The position numbers and the translations under genes are program-made. Below, in pieces: positions 24,601 through 35,670 of a stretch of DNA of 64,000 nt. Source of the stretch: Halichondria panicea (lineage: Eukaryota > Porifera > Demospongiae > Suberitida > Halichondriidae); the NCBI RefSeq assembly GCF_963675165.1, contig NC_087386.1, forward strand, positions 4,718,169 through 4,782,168, given 5' to 3'. The notes beneath the pieces are model-generated. The model was not told the DNA's origin. It did not search any database and saw only the letters and a program-made list of their open reading frames with translations. Numbering within the stretch: position 1 is the stretch's first letter; each line of letters starts with the position of its first letter.

Positions 24601-25490
24601 CTCCTTTTCCTTTCGGAAACTCAAGATTCACACCCATGATGTTCCAGTACCCCCTTCGACCAACCTCACTCGCCATGCCCCTCACACCTTCCCATCCCAC
24701 ATTCACTGTACACAATAGCTTCCCTATGATGCAAGGAATGGTCCCTCAACAACTACCACAAGCTGACGAATCGCATCGTATGGTCACGATTGTATCTCCA
24801 AGAGCACAGGCCTATCCTCAGTCACCTGCTTACGCTAGAGAATATTCACGATCAGAGGTTCCTCCAGAAAAAGAAAGAACATGTTTTACAGAGAGCGATT
24901 TGTTTGAAGCCGAAGACAGCAGAGAGTCTTACTCACACAACAATACCAGTTCAAAAAACGGAGGAGAATCAGCTGATACAGAATGCAGATCTTCCAGTGT
25001 ACTTCATTACACTACTTCAGCTGATTCAATGAGGAAGCCTGCAACACTGACAGATCGCAATACAATTCTTTGTCAGGAGCAAGAGAGCTTTCCCCATGAC
25101 TCGCCTCTAACTTTCAATATTGTTCATCCACCTCCTTCACTGCATCGGCCAATCACAATGTCCACGTATACCAACCACAACAAAGCTCAACGTGTGCAAA
25201 AAACTATGCCACCTTTGTTACGGATTGACAGCGACAGTGAACTAGGAATAATACAAAAATCCATGCAAGGTGAAAAGTCGAAAATAGAATTGAGAGCACA
25301 TACGAAAGCCTCAAAGTTTTCTCAGATTCACAATTCCGAGCTCGTCACAGTACAGTACTGCAAAAATCCTCACTACAATAGGATATCTTCTTTGAAAAAG
25401 ATCATGCGAAAGAGAAGGAAAACTAGCAGTAGTGACTCTGAGACCAGTGATGAAGAAAGTGAACTATTGACCGCTTATAAAATTAATTAG
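17981..25490 (+). CDS. MNT: MNT/MXD-type bHLH-zipper repressor, copy A (599 aa)
   Basis: Six exons: 17981-18215, 18674-18884, 20180-20288, 23450-23541, 23837-23991, 24493-25490. All junctions are GT-AG with matching phases; the sum is 1800 nt. The ATG is the first in frame after a stop at 17909. Residues 12-24 (VCLILQAAQDLES) fit the Sin3-interaction helix of MXD/MNT proteins (LLxAAxxLE). Residues 142-150 HNENERYRR give the H-E-R contacts of E-box (CACGTG) binders. Helix 2 runs into KELKDLKRKEKED, close to MNT (LKRKEKE), then a zipper to about 216. Residues 217-568 are proline/serine rich; RKRRK (573-577) may be a nuclear signal, followed by an acidic serine run. Known family role: Max-partnered repression of Myc targets via Sin3. 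SID first, bHLH central and proline-rich tail favour MNT over MXD. Copy-specific: 18 nt lost at the exon 2 acceptor. Confidence 0.8.
18585..18669. repeat. (CA)n microsatellite abutting exon 2 acceptor
   Basis: CA/CG repeats run directly into exon 2. A 15-bp segment present in copies B and C (containing the AG and GATTCAGATTCA) is missing here, leaving ATAG then AAACAG as the nearest usable acceptor, still in frame. Confidence 0.85.
19095..19724. mobile_element. 630-bp hAT5-like element in intron 2, 5-bp target duplication
   Basis: Ends CAGTGGCGTAGCCAG and TGGCTACGCCCCTG, flanked by GACAT (19090-94, 19725-29). Present at the same place in copy C (58048-58679); empty in copy B (53307-53311). 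No transposase frame. Confidence 0.85.
21060..21372 (+). other. Unassigned exon-like pair inside intron 3
   Basis: A frame with MQEQLVDWQLPMACRVKYHI… ends at 21167 before GTAAGT (phase 2). A second piece, 21293-21372, is bounded by CACAG and GTAATG and continues in phase as VSILASYKLKTRN…SNKEG. Joined they read without a stop. The pair cannot be spliced into the MNT-like frame: its exit phase would bring a stop in exon 4. All three copies carry it, but copy B has an extra C upstream. Product not recognised; it may be a nested gene, an alternative 3' end or chance. Confidence 0.3.
23657..23760. mobile_element. Degenerate CCGTATAGCGCG-family MITE in intron 4
   Basis: Recognisable end GAAATTTCGCGCTATACGGT-like on the right and TATAGCGCGAAATTGTC on the left. 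Shared with copy B (45795-45895), so it predates the duplication. Confidence 0.7.
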
Positions 25491-26247
25491 TGACCTCATT
25501 TCATTTTCAAAGTTGTTCTAAGACTGTCTGCCACCCACCCCAGCTGAAGAAGGCACTATATACCTAATCACTACCTACATAGTTATTGCAGATTCACATC
25601 TGTTTAGAATTCAATCACTGCTGTAACTTTTCCCAATGATGATTAAAATATATTATATATTCTGTGGTTAAATTAATGATGATAAAATATGCATGATTGT
25701 AACAAATAATTGTAGCAAAAAACAGCCATAATTATTGCATGCATGGATATTATGAATTAGTTTCCAGTAATTGCAGTTTGTTTTTTTCATCGAGGCCGAC
25801 AGGGGGAGGGGTCAATAACCTGGATGTAGTAAAAAATATAATACAGCAGTGAGACATTTTTATAGGACCAACATGCACTGGGCCATGGTATGGATGTAGG
25901 TATTGTGTGCATGTGCACAGAATGCTGCATGAACAAGTCATAATTACCCCGTGTGTGCGCACCAAGTGATTAGTGTATGCATGTGTGTCGGTTTGTGAAT
26001 GTGTGTGGATATAAAAATGAGCTGTTTGAGCGAACTAGATACTTTCATGAACTGCTTTAACTGAGACAGTAGTTGAAAAAATAGTAGAAACTTGTAGGCA
26101 ATCTTCGAAGGCGACAAAATACACTGTTTTTTTTAATCGATGCTTTCTAGATTCACGGTCATTCGATCCTAACATTATAAGGTCGTTACGGTGAAAAGTT
26201 ATAACCTGTTTGCTGCTGTGCTCAACGCACGGGGCGAATGCTCTATG

Positions 26248-26289
26248 AGCATCTTGTTAAGACCCTTATAAGGATCTTAACAAGATGCT
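26248..26289. repeat. 42-bp palindrome downstream of copy A
   Basis: AGCATCTTGTTAAGACCCTT meets its complement with two mismatches. Conserved at 43147-43188 downstream of copy B. It is downstream of the MNT-like stop by 760 bp and has no T-run, so it is not argued to be a terminator. Confidence 0.85.
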
Positions 26290-26424
26290 TATACACATGT
26301 AAGAGCATTCAATGTAAGAGCACATGCAGGTTTATCTGATTACAGGAGTCATAACAAACCACCCACAAGAAGCATGTACATGTACTAACTACACCTATAT
26401 GTATTGTAGCAAATACATGTATAG

Positions 26425-26515
26425 CCTCGTTCCCAGGCCGAGTTGTCTCCAAAATTACGCTATAAATTGCCAGTTGGCGACCTATAATTATAGCTGGGAA
26501 TGAAAACTGGCGACC
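26425..26515. mobile_element. TAGCCTCG-family MITE, truncated at block junction
   Basis: Begins TAGCCTCGTTCCCAGGCC and continues like the reverse of 42895-43012, but its far end is replaced by block D copy 2 starting at about 26525. The junction between the two large blocks lies in or next to this element. Confidence 0.7.
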
Positions 26516-26525
26516 TAGCGTTATG

Positions 26526-26860
26526 GTGTGGATCCCAAGGGGCAGCATATTCCAGTTTTGATCTCACAAGTGAGATGTAGAGTTGTCTTAAACATTCTAG
26601 TGACAAGTGGCCATAGAACTGTCGGTAAATTATACCAACCTGCTTGCAGGCATTTCTGCACATTCCTTCTATGTGTTTTGACCATGAGAGGTCATGAGAG
26701 ATCCACACGCCAAGGTACTTGTATAGTGGTCAACTTTAAGTAGGGGACCAGGAGATTGAATAGGATGGTAAAGAAGAAGATCATCAGCATAGAACAAGAG
26801 ACTTCCTTTATTTTGATGTAGATCAATGTCATTTATAACATGCATGCAGACACAGTACAT
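26526..26860 (-). pseudogene. Non-LTR reverse transcriptase remnant
   Basis: Same deleted RT piece as 284-735: FYADDLLLYHPIQSP followed directly by the downstream LLKVDHY sequence, then WISHDLSWSKHIEGM in another frame. Shares the internal deletion with copy 1, unlike copy 3. Confidence 0.75.
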
Positions 26861-26897
26861 TGAACTTGTAGTGATTCGTTGTAGTGATTCGTAGCAG

Positions 26898-27215
26898 TGT
26901 CCGAACCTCCTCTGGGTGTAGTTCAGTGTATATTAGTTCAGTGTCCGAACCTCCTCTGGGTGTAGTTCAGTGTATATTAGTTCAGTGTCCGAACCTCCTC
27001 TGGGTGCATGTAGTTCAGTGTATATTAGTTCAGTGTCCGAACCTCCTCTGCATGGGTGTAGTTCAGTGTATATTAGTTCAGTGTCCGAACCTCCTCTGGG
27101 TGTAGTTCAGTGTATATTAGTTCAGTGTCCGAACCTCCTCTGGGTGTAGTTCAGTGTATATTAGTTCAGTGTCCGAACCTCCTCTGGGTGTAGTTCAGTA
27201 TATATTTGAGTTCAG
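26898..27215. repeat. Minisatellite, 7 units
   Basis: Same unit as 771-1200. Two units carry a 4-bp CATG insertion (near 27007 and 27051) that no unit of the other arrays has. Confidence 0.95.
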
Positions 27216-28116
27216 TGTATATTTGTAACATTTCATAACGTGCAGACACAGTAAATTGAATTTGCAGTGATTCATATATACCACATGTTTGACCTTCTCT
27301 GTACATGTGTGTAGTAGAACTGGGTGTTATAATCATGTGCAGAAGAGGTCACATGCAGTAGGAATCACTATAGTGTTTTCCAGCAACTTTAATGCCAGGG
27401 CTGAACTTTTAGTGATTCTTATGGCCTCAAAGGTTACCACAAAACACAGCAAATGTGCTTACTCTGCCACATCTTGCTACCACAGACAAGTGCATGGCCC
27501 CAGTCTAACAGCCACCAGCCATGCTAGCTATTGAGCCACCACATGAATCTAATTCCCATCACTTCTGAGAAAGGTGAATTCTAGAAAAGCCTGCAATGAA
27601 TACACCCCCCCCCCCCAAAGGTGAGCTACATGGCAGTAAGGGCCAGGGATCCAGCATCAACTAGTGACCCTCCCACTAGTACACATGCATGTACCACCAC
27701 AGTAACAAAACCTAAATGCTAACCCTATAACCCTAACCCTAACATTGTGGACTGCCTTTCAATGACACCTCATAATTATAGTACGTATATAGGGATAATC
27801 AATTGCAAGAAGCACAGAAATTACCTCTGAAACTAGACACTTTCCAGGTCAATTGTAATGAACTGAGGCCACCACTATAAGAGAACTCACAAGAACTCAC
27901 AACCAACTGCACACCAACAAGACCCTCCTGAAAGGACACATCTGCTGAAGCCATAGCTACCTTACCTTACCTATAATTATGATATACTTACCTGTACCAC
28001 AATAACGTTAAACAAGTAGCAAATGATAAGCTCTGATCCAGACTATATATTACCTTGATGTATACCTGTGTGTGTGCGTGTGTGATGGGTGTGCTGCTTA
28101 ATTAACTTTCAACGTA

Positions 28117-28291
28117 CCGTATAGCGCGTAATTTTTGAGGGGCTTAATTTTCGCGGATTTCGTGGGTTACCAATCCTACATGGCTTCCGGTAAGCAGTCA
28201 AGCCCAGTCATTCCGCGAACATTGTGCAACGAAATGCTTTTAGAGGTCAATCCACGAAATATAAGTGCCTCTAAAATTTCGCGCTATACGG
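28117..28291. mobile_element. MITE, CCGTATAGCGCG family
   Basis: Orthologous to 2490-2700 with an internal deletion of about 40 bp; flanked by TA. Confidence 0.85.
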
Positions 28292-29623
28292 TATATAGAA
28301 TGAAGCTAATTCTGGCCGATCTTACACTGGTTGCATAGTCATATACTGACAAACATACAATCCGACACGTAGCAAGTGCAGCTTAGTTCAAGCAAATAAT
28401 GCCTAGCACAGTTTATCAAACTACCTGTAAGGATTAGCTAGATACATCCTTGTTCTATAGTAGGATCAAAAGTACTAGACCATAATTATGAATACATATA
28501 ATGTTTATTGTGCATAAAATACAAAACTACTAATAGTAACATGCTCCAGTGCAATACGTATATTTGTGTATATTTGGCCATGCTGGGCAATAACTAATAG
28601 TATACTCACACCATAAATTCATATTCCCACTGGTAAGCATTGTGCACACCCTGTCGCTAAGCAACCTACCACATACTATAATTATATCAGGTGTCAATAG
28701 GTTAGGGTAATTAGGTTGCAAGCATGGGTTAGCACATACCCAGAGTGTTATAGTACAAGAATCAATATAGGATCCCTACATATCCAGAGGAGGTATACAC
28801 AGGCAATTAGTATTTGATTGAGCAATAATTATCCACCTACGCTCCGCCCACGTCGTAATCAAAGGCTAATTACTTGAGCTGCACCGCGCCTGTCGACCTC
28901 CTCTGCTACATACCTATACAATACACCAAACCCATCTTCATTACCAAATGCACAATTCTATGTGCACAGCTTCTGAGGAAGGTGGGGTATATAGGGGGAG
29001 GGAAGGGAGTTACTAAAAATAGAGCAAAATGCTACCTTATTCAAACACCGAGGTGTTCGCTTGCGGTATGTTTTGTTTTGCTCTAAGTGCTATGGAAGAG
29101 GAAACAGAAGTCTGATGGAGAACATATGAAAATTCATGGGTATATGTTATATAATAAAAGTGGGGCCACTGTTTAATGGTGAAATGCTATAAACATAATT
29201 TAGTCCTTCGAAAATTACCTGCTATACGACACATGGATTGTTTATCCTACTGGCCCTAATGACCCTTACAAGCTGGTAAACAAAAAATTGGCACAAAGCG
29301 TATATGGCTTGTATTACAGTAATGGGAACTAATAAATAGTCAACTGCACGTGTGCATGTAACACTATGGAAACCAAATAAAATAGTTCACTGCAGCATGT
29401 AACACATTATGAATGTTTCACCATTGAGTATACAAGTTACCACAGTGGTATAATATTAGATTTGCGCACTGATAACTGAAACCCTGAAGTGGCTGCCATC
29501 AAATTACTCAAGTCATTCCAGACAACCACAATCAAGTTTAACTGGCCTTGGGACTATTAGAGCTATGAATTTCACAAGAGAACCACAATCAAGTTTAACT
29601 GGCCTTGGGACTATGAATTTCAC

Positions 29624-30599
29624 TATGGAACGCCGTTTGCGACAAAATTCAGGCAGAATGTGATAGGCGTGTGCATCCAATATAAAATCGATTTTTGAAA
29701 ATCGATTTTTAATAATCGATTTTTTACAGTTGATTTTCGATTTACACGTGAAAGATCTTTGACAATCGATCTGATAATCGATTTTTGAAATTCGATTTTT
29801 GATAATCGATTTTTGATAATGATTATTGAAATTCGATTTTTGATAATCATTATTGAAATTCAATTTTTGATAATCGATTTTAGAACTGCTCTGAAGGTGG
29901 GCTGGGGGGGGCCCCTGTCTAAAGCTGTATCACGTGATACTATCCATTGAAGAAGCCACTATTCATGACTTCTATTCTATCTGGAATCACCAAACTCTTT
30001 CTCAGCTCTTTCTCTAAGCACACACAAGATGGCCAAATAAAACAGTGCTGGCGAGAAAGCATACAAAAATGGGTGCATGAAGAAACTAAATAAGATAGCA
30101 CCAACTGAGCAGTTCTAAAATTAATGATTTTTACTGTGACTTATGGCCCTCCTTTTTAATGGTTCCAAAAAACAATAATGTTTCGCTTTTGCGTTATAGT
30201 CTATCATGTGAGATAGCTAACCAAGCCAAGCTTTGATTCCAGGCCGCGGAGAAGGAGTTTATGCATGTTCTGAGTTTCAAGGGCGGCCTAACTGTAGCCT
30301 TGAATCCATTTTAAAATCGGCCTGGATTCGAGGCTAGTATATCAATCAATTGCGATTTTTGTAATCGATTTTTAAAAATCGATTATCAAAAATCGATTAT
30401 TAAAAATCGAAAATCGAATTTCAATAATCGATTATCAGATCGATTGTCAAAGATCGTTCACGTGTAAATCGAAAATCAACTGTAAAAAATCGATTATTAA
30501 AAATCGATCTTCAAAAATCGATTTTATATTGGATGCACACGCCTATCACATTCTGCCTATCACATTCTGCCTGAATTTTGTCGCAAACGGCGTTCCATA
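29624..30599. mobile_element. 976-bp foldback element with ATCGATTTTT arrays
   Basis: Long inverted ends (TATGGAACGCCGTTTGCGAC… about 240 bp) made largely of iterated AATCGATTTTT/AAAAATCGATT. Flanked by TTTCAC (29618-23, 30600-05). The sites in copies 1 (about 3950) and 3 are empty. The centre (about 29890-30340) contains a decayed TAGCCTCG-like MITE (30224-30335). No transposase. Confidence 0.85.
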
Positions 30600-31529
30600 T
30601 TTCACAACTAAACAAATAACCCAGGCGCATGGCATGTAGGAAGTAACCTCACCACATGAAATTTAATTATACCATGGTGTATTATGTTCAAGGCTAAAAA
30701 ACTTACTTGCATGCATGCATGCACGTTGACAAGCTAGCTACAAAGTTGAAGGCAGCCTAAATAGACTCTGCATGTGAACTACAAATTAAGCTAGCAAAAT
30801 TGTATTCATGCGAACTGGCCTTGGCGATGCTGTATGGGGAAGTATAATTAGTTTCTTTTCTTAAACCGCTGTGCATATATAATTATTATAGTGCTTGACC
30901 TAAAACTACAGTATGCTGTTCTCAAAGCTGTGCATGCTGCGGCTTGCATTTGTTCAGCAAACTGAATTACAACACCTATACTTATAAATATTTTATTGGT
31001 CGTTTTAGGCTTCATCACATATTAACTTGTTCTATACATGCTATAAATCACGCGGAGGGATTAGCACTTCAATGCTCTAGCTCTATAGTCTGCCAGTAAC
31101 TTGTATATAAGCTCGTCACATTAATTTTACGGGCTCAACAATAGATAGTATACAGACTTCTGCCAGGCTATCTTGAAAACTATGGTAAATTTAGTGTATA
31201 GATCTACCATGAAGTGATCCAAGTAGATCTATATAGATCTAACTCACTTTTACATCACGAATTGGCAGCAACCTACCACAGCTAGCTGCATGTGGTCAGA
31301 CTATGAGATATATTCAAGTAGACTGTATATCCAATGACCCTTTTTGTTGTTGTGGGAGTAGAATGGGTAAAGATGCTTGCTGAGAGTTGTGACTTCTGAG
31401 CTCTGAATGTGGTAGTAGCCACAAACAAGACAGCACCACTATATACACCTATATTAAATCTATAACCTATAGACATTGGCCATTTCATACAACTGTTACA
31501 GCAATCCAATCGTATTTGAGTAATTTCAG

Positions 31530-32917
31530 CAAACACAAGCAGAATGTGTGGACTCAGAATCCACACTTGCAGATATATGTTCCTGTAAGTTGTGCGGCAT
31601 GCATGAGTGTGCTGCTAAGGACATATTGTGGTATATAAGTTATATACTGGTCATCTACTGTGTGTGTATATATGTACACTGTATATAAATAGCTGCCTTA
31701 TAAAAAGAGTTGACCCCCAATAGAAGTGCCAAGCTAAATGATGGCCATGCATGAACAACTGTGTTGTAATGCAGCGTGTAATCCTATGTGTTCAATTGCG
31801 AGATTGATTCATCTGTGTATTGTGTAGGAAATGTGTATTAGGCCTTGTGAAGGAGGCTAGATCCTGCCATGCATGGAACTATCTGTACTATATTAGAAAC
31901 AGCCTCGTCCATTGCAGTGTTCACTAATGACAATGATAATGGAGGAGAAGACACTGATGATAATACTGTCGACGACAACGACAATGATGAGGATAGAGAC
32001 GACAACATGCCAGAAAGACCAATCACCCCAGATCCAAATTCAGATTCCTCTCTAGGGATTATTATTGGTTCATCTGTTGGAGTCCCAGTGATTCTCATAG
32101 TACTGCTCGTAATGTTCCTTGTTCTCATGTTCATCTGGAGGTCCAAAACGTGGTATGTATACTCGAGGGGGGGGCTAACAGGGGAGAGTTGGTAAATTGA
32201 TTGAGCATATTTTGATGCACTGCATGCTGACAGCCTCCAGCCTCTTGCACCTCTACAGCATACTCTAGATACTCCTCTATTGTCTTATACGTAGGCCGCT
32301 GTACAGTATACACAGTATACATGAACTATAGTGGAACATGGTACGTAGCTATGTATATAATGATATACAAGCTGTTATATTTTCAGGGAGAGAAAGTTCC
32401 AAGACGTTACAGAGGCTCAAGTGGAGGCTACTTTCAGACTAAGCCACACTATGCGAGCTCAGTAAGTCTTTAATGAGAAATGAGAACTCTTGCATGTGCA
32501 ATAACATTGAAAGTGCCTTATAGGATTTCTATATATAGAAACATCAAAAATACATACAACTAACCAACTATACATGAACAATACACTGATATATATATAG
32601 GTGCTTACGTGTATTCCCTTCTCTTAATACCTGGCCCAGGGACCCATATTCTGCAGACCCTCGATATGCCACAAGGCCAATCAAAACCATAAAATTCCCC
32701 CCTGATCCACTATCCCCGTACTTCAATCCCCTTACCCCATTCCCCGGTCCCTCATCAACCATCTTCCTCCCTGATACTGACACGGAGGATACGTATTCGT
32801 CAATTGATACGAGGCCACTCCCTGCTGTACCACCTCAAGAGTCTGATTATGAGGACGGATACATACTGACGGTGGCGCCTGCACCACGACGAGATGTGCT
32901 GCCTGGAATTGTTATTG
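31530..32917 (+). CDS. Single-pass membrane receptor-like gene, 3' part without terminal exon
   Basis: Exons by phase: 31530-31584 (tentative), 31918-32152, 32387-32461, 32640-32917. Exon 31918-32152 gives a strongly acidic Asp/Asn linker, then LGIIIGSSVGVPVILIVLLV… as one membrane helix and RSKTW as stop-transfer. The cytoplasmic part has RPLPAVPPQ (class I SH3-ligand pattern RxLPxxP) and tyrosines in DTYSSI and DYEDGYILTV. The frame leaves in phase 1 at GTAAGC and fits the exon now at 10135-10544. The 5' end is cut by block D2 at 31513, so the ectodomain is missing. Type I topology is inferred from the acidic side preceding the helix. The receptor class is not identifiable. Confidence 0.6.
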
Positions 32918-33940
32918 GTAAGCAGTCTGCTTATTAGAAGGCTATACATTACTGTAACAGTGAGAACTGAATGCATGCATGGTTACCACATGTATAATAG
33001 TCTGGTCAACATCATTATGTGATCACAGATACGTGTAGCTAATTATTAAAGTATGCGTTTGTTTTGCTTATCCAAACATAATGGGGACATCCAAGTTAAG
33101 TCATGTTTCATGTTTATGTCATGCACCGCTGCACTTTCCTTGTTTCTTTAACTCTTGTCTTATACCCATGCACTGCTGGTTTTCCCCACGAGTTTCACAG
33201 CAATCATTGTACTAATTATGTAGACAGTGCATTATTATAATTATAGTGCAGTGCATTTAGCTAAATGGTGCCAAGTCCAAATCAATTGAGTGGGCTAGCA
33301 ATCAATAAGTATACACTGGGACTATATATTGTGAAAAACCATTGCATCCAGACAAATCAATGCAGTAATACAGAAATAAATTTTACATCCAAGAAGAATG
33401 ACTTTGCCCAGTATACTACGTCCTGACATGCAAGTCCATGCAGCCCTTTTTATGATCAAATATTAATCACATCACATGGGTGCCTAAAAAGGGAGCGTGG
33501 CCACCCAACAAAATTCACGCTACGCGCTCGCAATTATACCTAGATCCGGCCATTTTTGTGTACACAGGCACTACACAAGTCAACACATGCACTCCGTCAC
33601 TGCTATACACATTCGAAATCTAGTACACAGTTATTACTAGTATCGCGATAAAAAACCTTTGCGAATGAGCCAAATCATGATCAGCGTAGAAATTGACCCT
33701 TTGCGATCTAATAATTGCAAGGATCATGCCTCTTTACTATAGTGTTTTGCGATTTTATTGTTGCGAATTGATCAACCCTCGCAAAGTTCACACACGTTTG
33801 ATGCTCCCAAAACATTCTAGGTATATATGCAAGAGTTTATAAGGTGTGAAGTATTAACACAATACACAGTATTAATCAACACTATTAAAAATATGAATAT
33901 TGGAATACTGAGTGAGGTGTTATACTTACAGTTCTTGAAT
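32918..33940. other. Intron remnant, then unique DNA
   Basis: 32918-33259 is homologous to the intron at 9583-10117 (lacking the MITE at 9900-10085). At about 33259 homology stops 15 bp before the acceptor of the lost exon. 33260-33940 shows no recognisable gene. Confidence 0.6.
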
Positions 33941-33958
33941 TCTGTCTTCTCCAGAACA

Positions 33959-34109
33959 GAGTACAAAAGAGGTATTCAGACAGCTGCATGTGTTGGGACA
34001 GGTAGCTCCTGGACGTGGAGGTGGAGGAGGAGGAGGAGGAGGTGGTGGAGGTGGTGGGGGTGCTGTGAATAGGAAGGAGGAATCAACTCACTTTCTCTCC
34101 TTGATTTGA
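33959..34109 (+). other. Possible alternative terminal exon with poly-glycine
   Basis: TTCTTCTCCAG-like acceptor, then in the phase required by the receptor gene: QSTKEVFRQLHVLGQVAPGR, a run of about 16 glycines from a GGA/GGT repeat, AVNRKEESTHFLSLI and TGA. The phase agreement has a one-in-three chance of being accidental and the glycine run is a simple repeat, so this is weak. Confidence 0.25.
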
Positions 34110-34500
34110 CTTATAAATCTATATATAAATAACTATGACCATAATTATACCTCCATTTTGACTAGAGACCTCACTGATACCAGACAAGCAAAGAATGAAC
34201 AAGTAGAACATCAATTCTCTTTTTTCAGTCACCTTGAAACCCATTTTAATTTGTGCAGAGCCAGGTACTTTTCACACTAGAAAGGGGATAAAAGGATGGA
34301 GCTGGTCCCTGTGCTGACTGCCAGCGCATGCGTACAAGACATGATCATGTGCGGCCTAGTTTCGAAAAGTGCAGTAGTAACGATTCGTACCCTCTAGCCA
34401 CCCCTCCCAGACAAAAGACCAATAATTATCAGACAGATGAACAAAACACAAACTTGAAAAGCATGGTGATGATTGAAAGATTAAAAACTAGCTATGAAGT

Positions 34501-35498
34501 TCATTCGACATCTTTGATGCCTTCACTTTCAGTGACGAGTGCTCTCTCCAGGATGACTCTCCCTTCCTGAAAGAGATAACTTGGTAACGCACCTATCAAT
34601 GTGTTTTCCCACTACTCCCCCTACCCCCCAGGAGGGGTAGGGCTAATATGGGGTGGGTCAAACTCCCTATGGTTGGGGAGATTCTGTCTTCCAATTCCCC
34701 CTGGTCAACATGGGTTGCACATGTATGCAAGGCAAAGTCAAATCCCCTAAGTACGGGGCTAAAAATGTCAGAGTCAAGGGGGAGGGATCGAGTAGTGGGG
34801 AAACACATTGATAGGTGCATGCATCACTAACAAATTACTACTGGAAATGCGTAGTAAAAATGACACCCACCTTATATTTCTGTGAGTCTTCCGTTGCGAA
34901 CTCCTGAGTACATTGCACAACAATACAATAATTACATCACGATTCTTACAACTGATACATGTTACTCGAACTCGACCCATGACAAAACCGCACCTACATT
35001 ACATTATGTACTGTAGGATTTTCACTTACGTAGATCCACCCAAGTCTTGTAGTACAGTTTTTACACGATACATCTCTGACAATAATTATGTCTACCAGTC
35101 AGCTGCAAAGAAAGAAAACAACACTTACAATTATTAGCTGTAATTTTCATATACTATACTAACCATTATCCTGTTTTCTACTTCACTGAAGAGAAGGTTA
35201 ACGCTGTAAGAAATGAATTTCATGGTCGTCACTGCACTACAGAGGGTTTACACGTACACACAAGTCTATACTATTTCTTACACTCTGTTGAATAGAAATG
35301 CCCGTCCTGTGGCTCCAGTGAATCTCTGTAACAATCAAGAACACGTAATGGTATGTGCTGACTCACTAAAAGTCTGATATGACTGACACTCACCGTTGAG
35401 ACTAGTTCAGAGCGGTTACGGTTGGTTAGGGCTGTGTCACAGTTGGTGCATGAATATACTCTGGTTCCGCCAGGGTTATCAATAAAAATTCTCCCCAT
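34501..35498 (-). CDS. YPEL5: Yippee-like 5 homologue, six exons, +4 frameshift in exon 4
   Basis: Exons (minus strand): 35394-35498, 35282-35325, 35164-35203, 35030-35102, 34871-34903, 34501-34566. All boundaries are GT-AG with consistent phases. Without the shift they give 118 aa, near the 121 of vertebrate YPEL5. Start [20 protein letters not shown]; then [47 protein letters not shown] and [11 protein letters not shown]. The two CxxC pairs (CTNC, CKNC) form the Yippee zinc site. Residues NR are doubled after LTNR compared with vertebrates. In exon 4 the bases AATT are inserted after the codon for H of LTGRH, moving the second CxxC out of frame. Family role: small zinc-binding protein, linked in mammals to the CTLH ubiquitin-ligase complex. 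It may be a pseudogene, a polymorphic null or a sequencing error. Confidence 0.85.
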
Positions 35499-35670
35499 AC
35501 TGAAACTCACTGTACAAAGAGCTCTACAAACTCAAACTTATGTCAAACTGAAGATCCTCAGAGCTTCAGTTACAGAGATTGTTATGGTTTGTGAAGTATG
35601 GTTAATTAGAAAGAACGACCTTTGCCTTTGGCCTTGACCTCTGTACCCCTGGTCTCCAAAATGGCTAGTA

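Larger units (their letters stand above)
17763..26424 (+). repeat. Duplicated block M, copy A
   Basis: Matches 42998-54850 in reverse (copy B) and, to about 23270, 56706-63860 (copy C). Differences include presence or absence of transposons, one versus two copies of a 1.5 kb intron 3 segment, and small indels. Block D copy 2 follows almost directly. Confidence 0.9.
26525..31513 (+). repeat. Duplicated block D, copy 2
   Basis: Same order as copy 1, but 5' shortened, with 7 minisatellite units and a foldback insertion at 29624-30599. It ends abruptly at about 31513, where a receptor exon with its acceptor follows. Confidence 0.85.

Noticed and set aside
24431-25032. Additional frames overlapping the last MNT-like exon
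   Set aside because: Out-of-frame shadows of a long conserved exon; the six-exon frame explains the region.
26248-26289. Palindrome as transcription terminator
   Set aside because: No T-run and a eukaryotic gene context; conservation is explained by block duplication.
26898-27215. Regular spacing suggesting a CRISPR-like array
   Set aside because: Units are contiguous minisatellite repeats without variable spacers; eukaryotic context.
29513-29863. Lys/Ile/Asn-rich frame
   Set aside because: Translation of the iterated ATCGATTTTT arrays of the foldback element.
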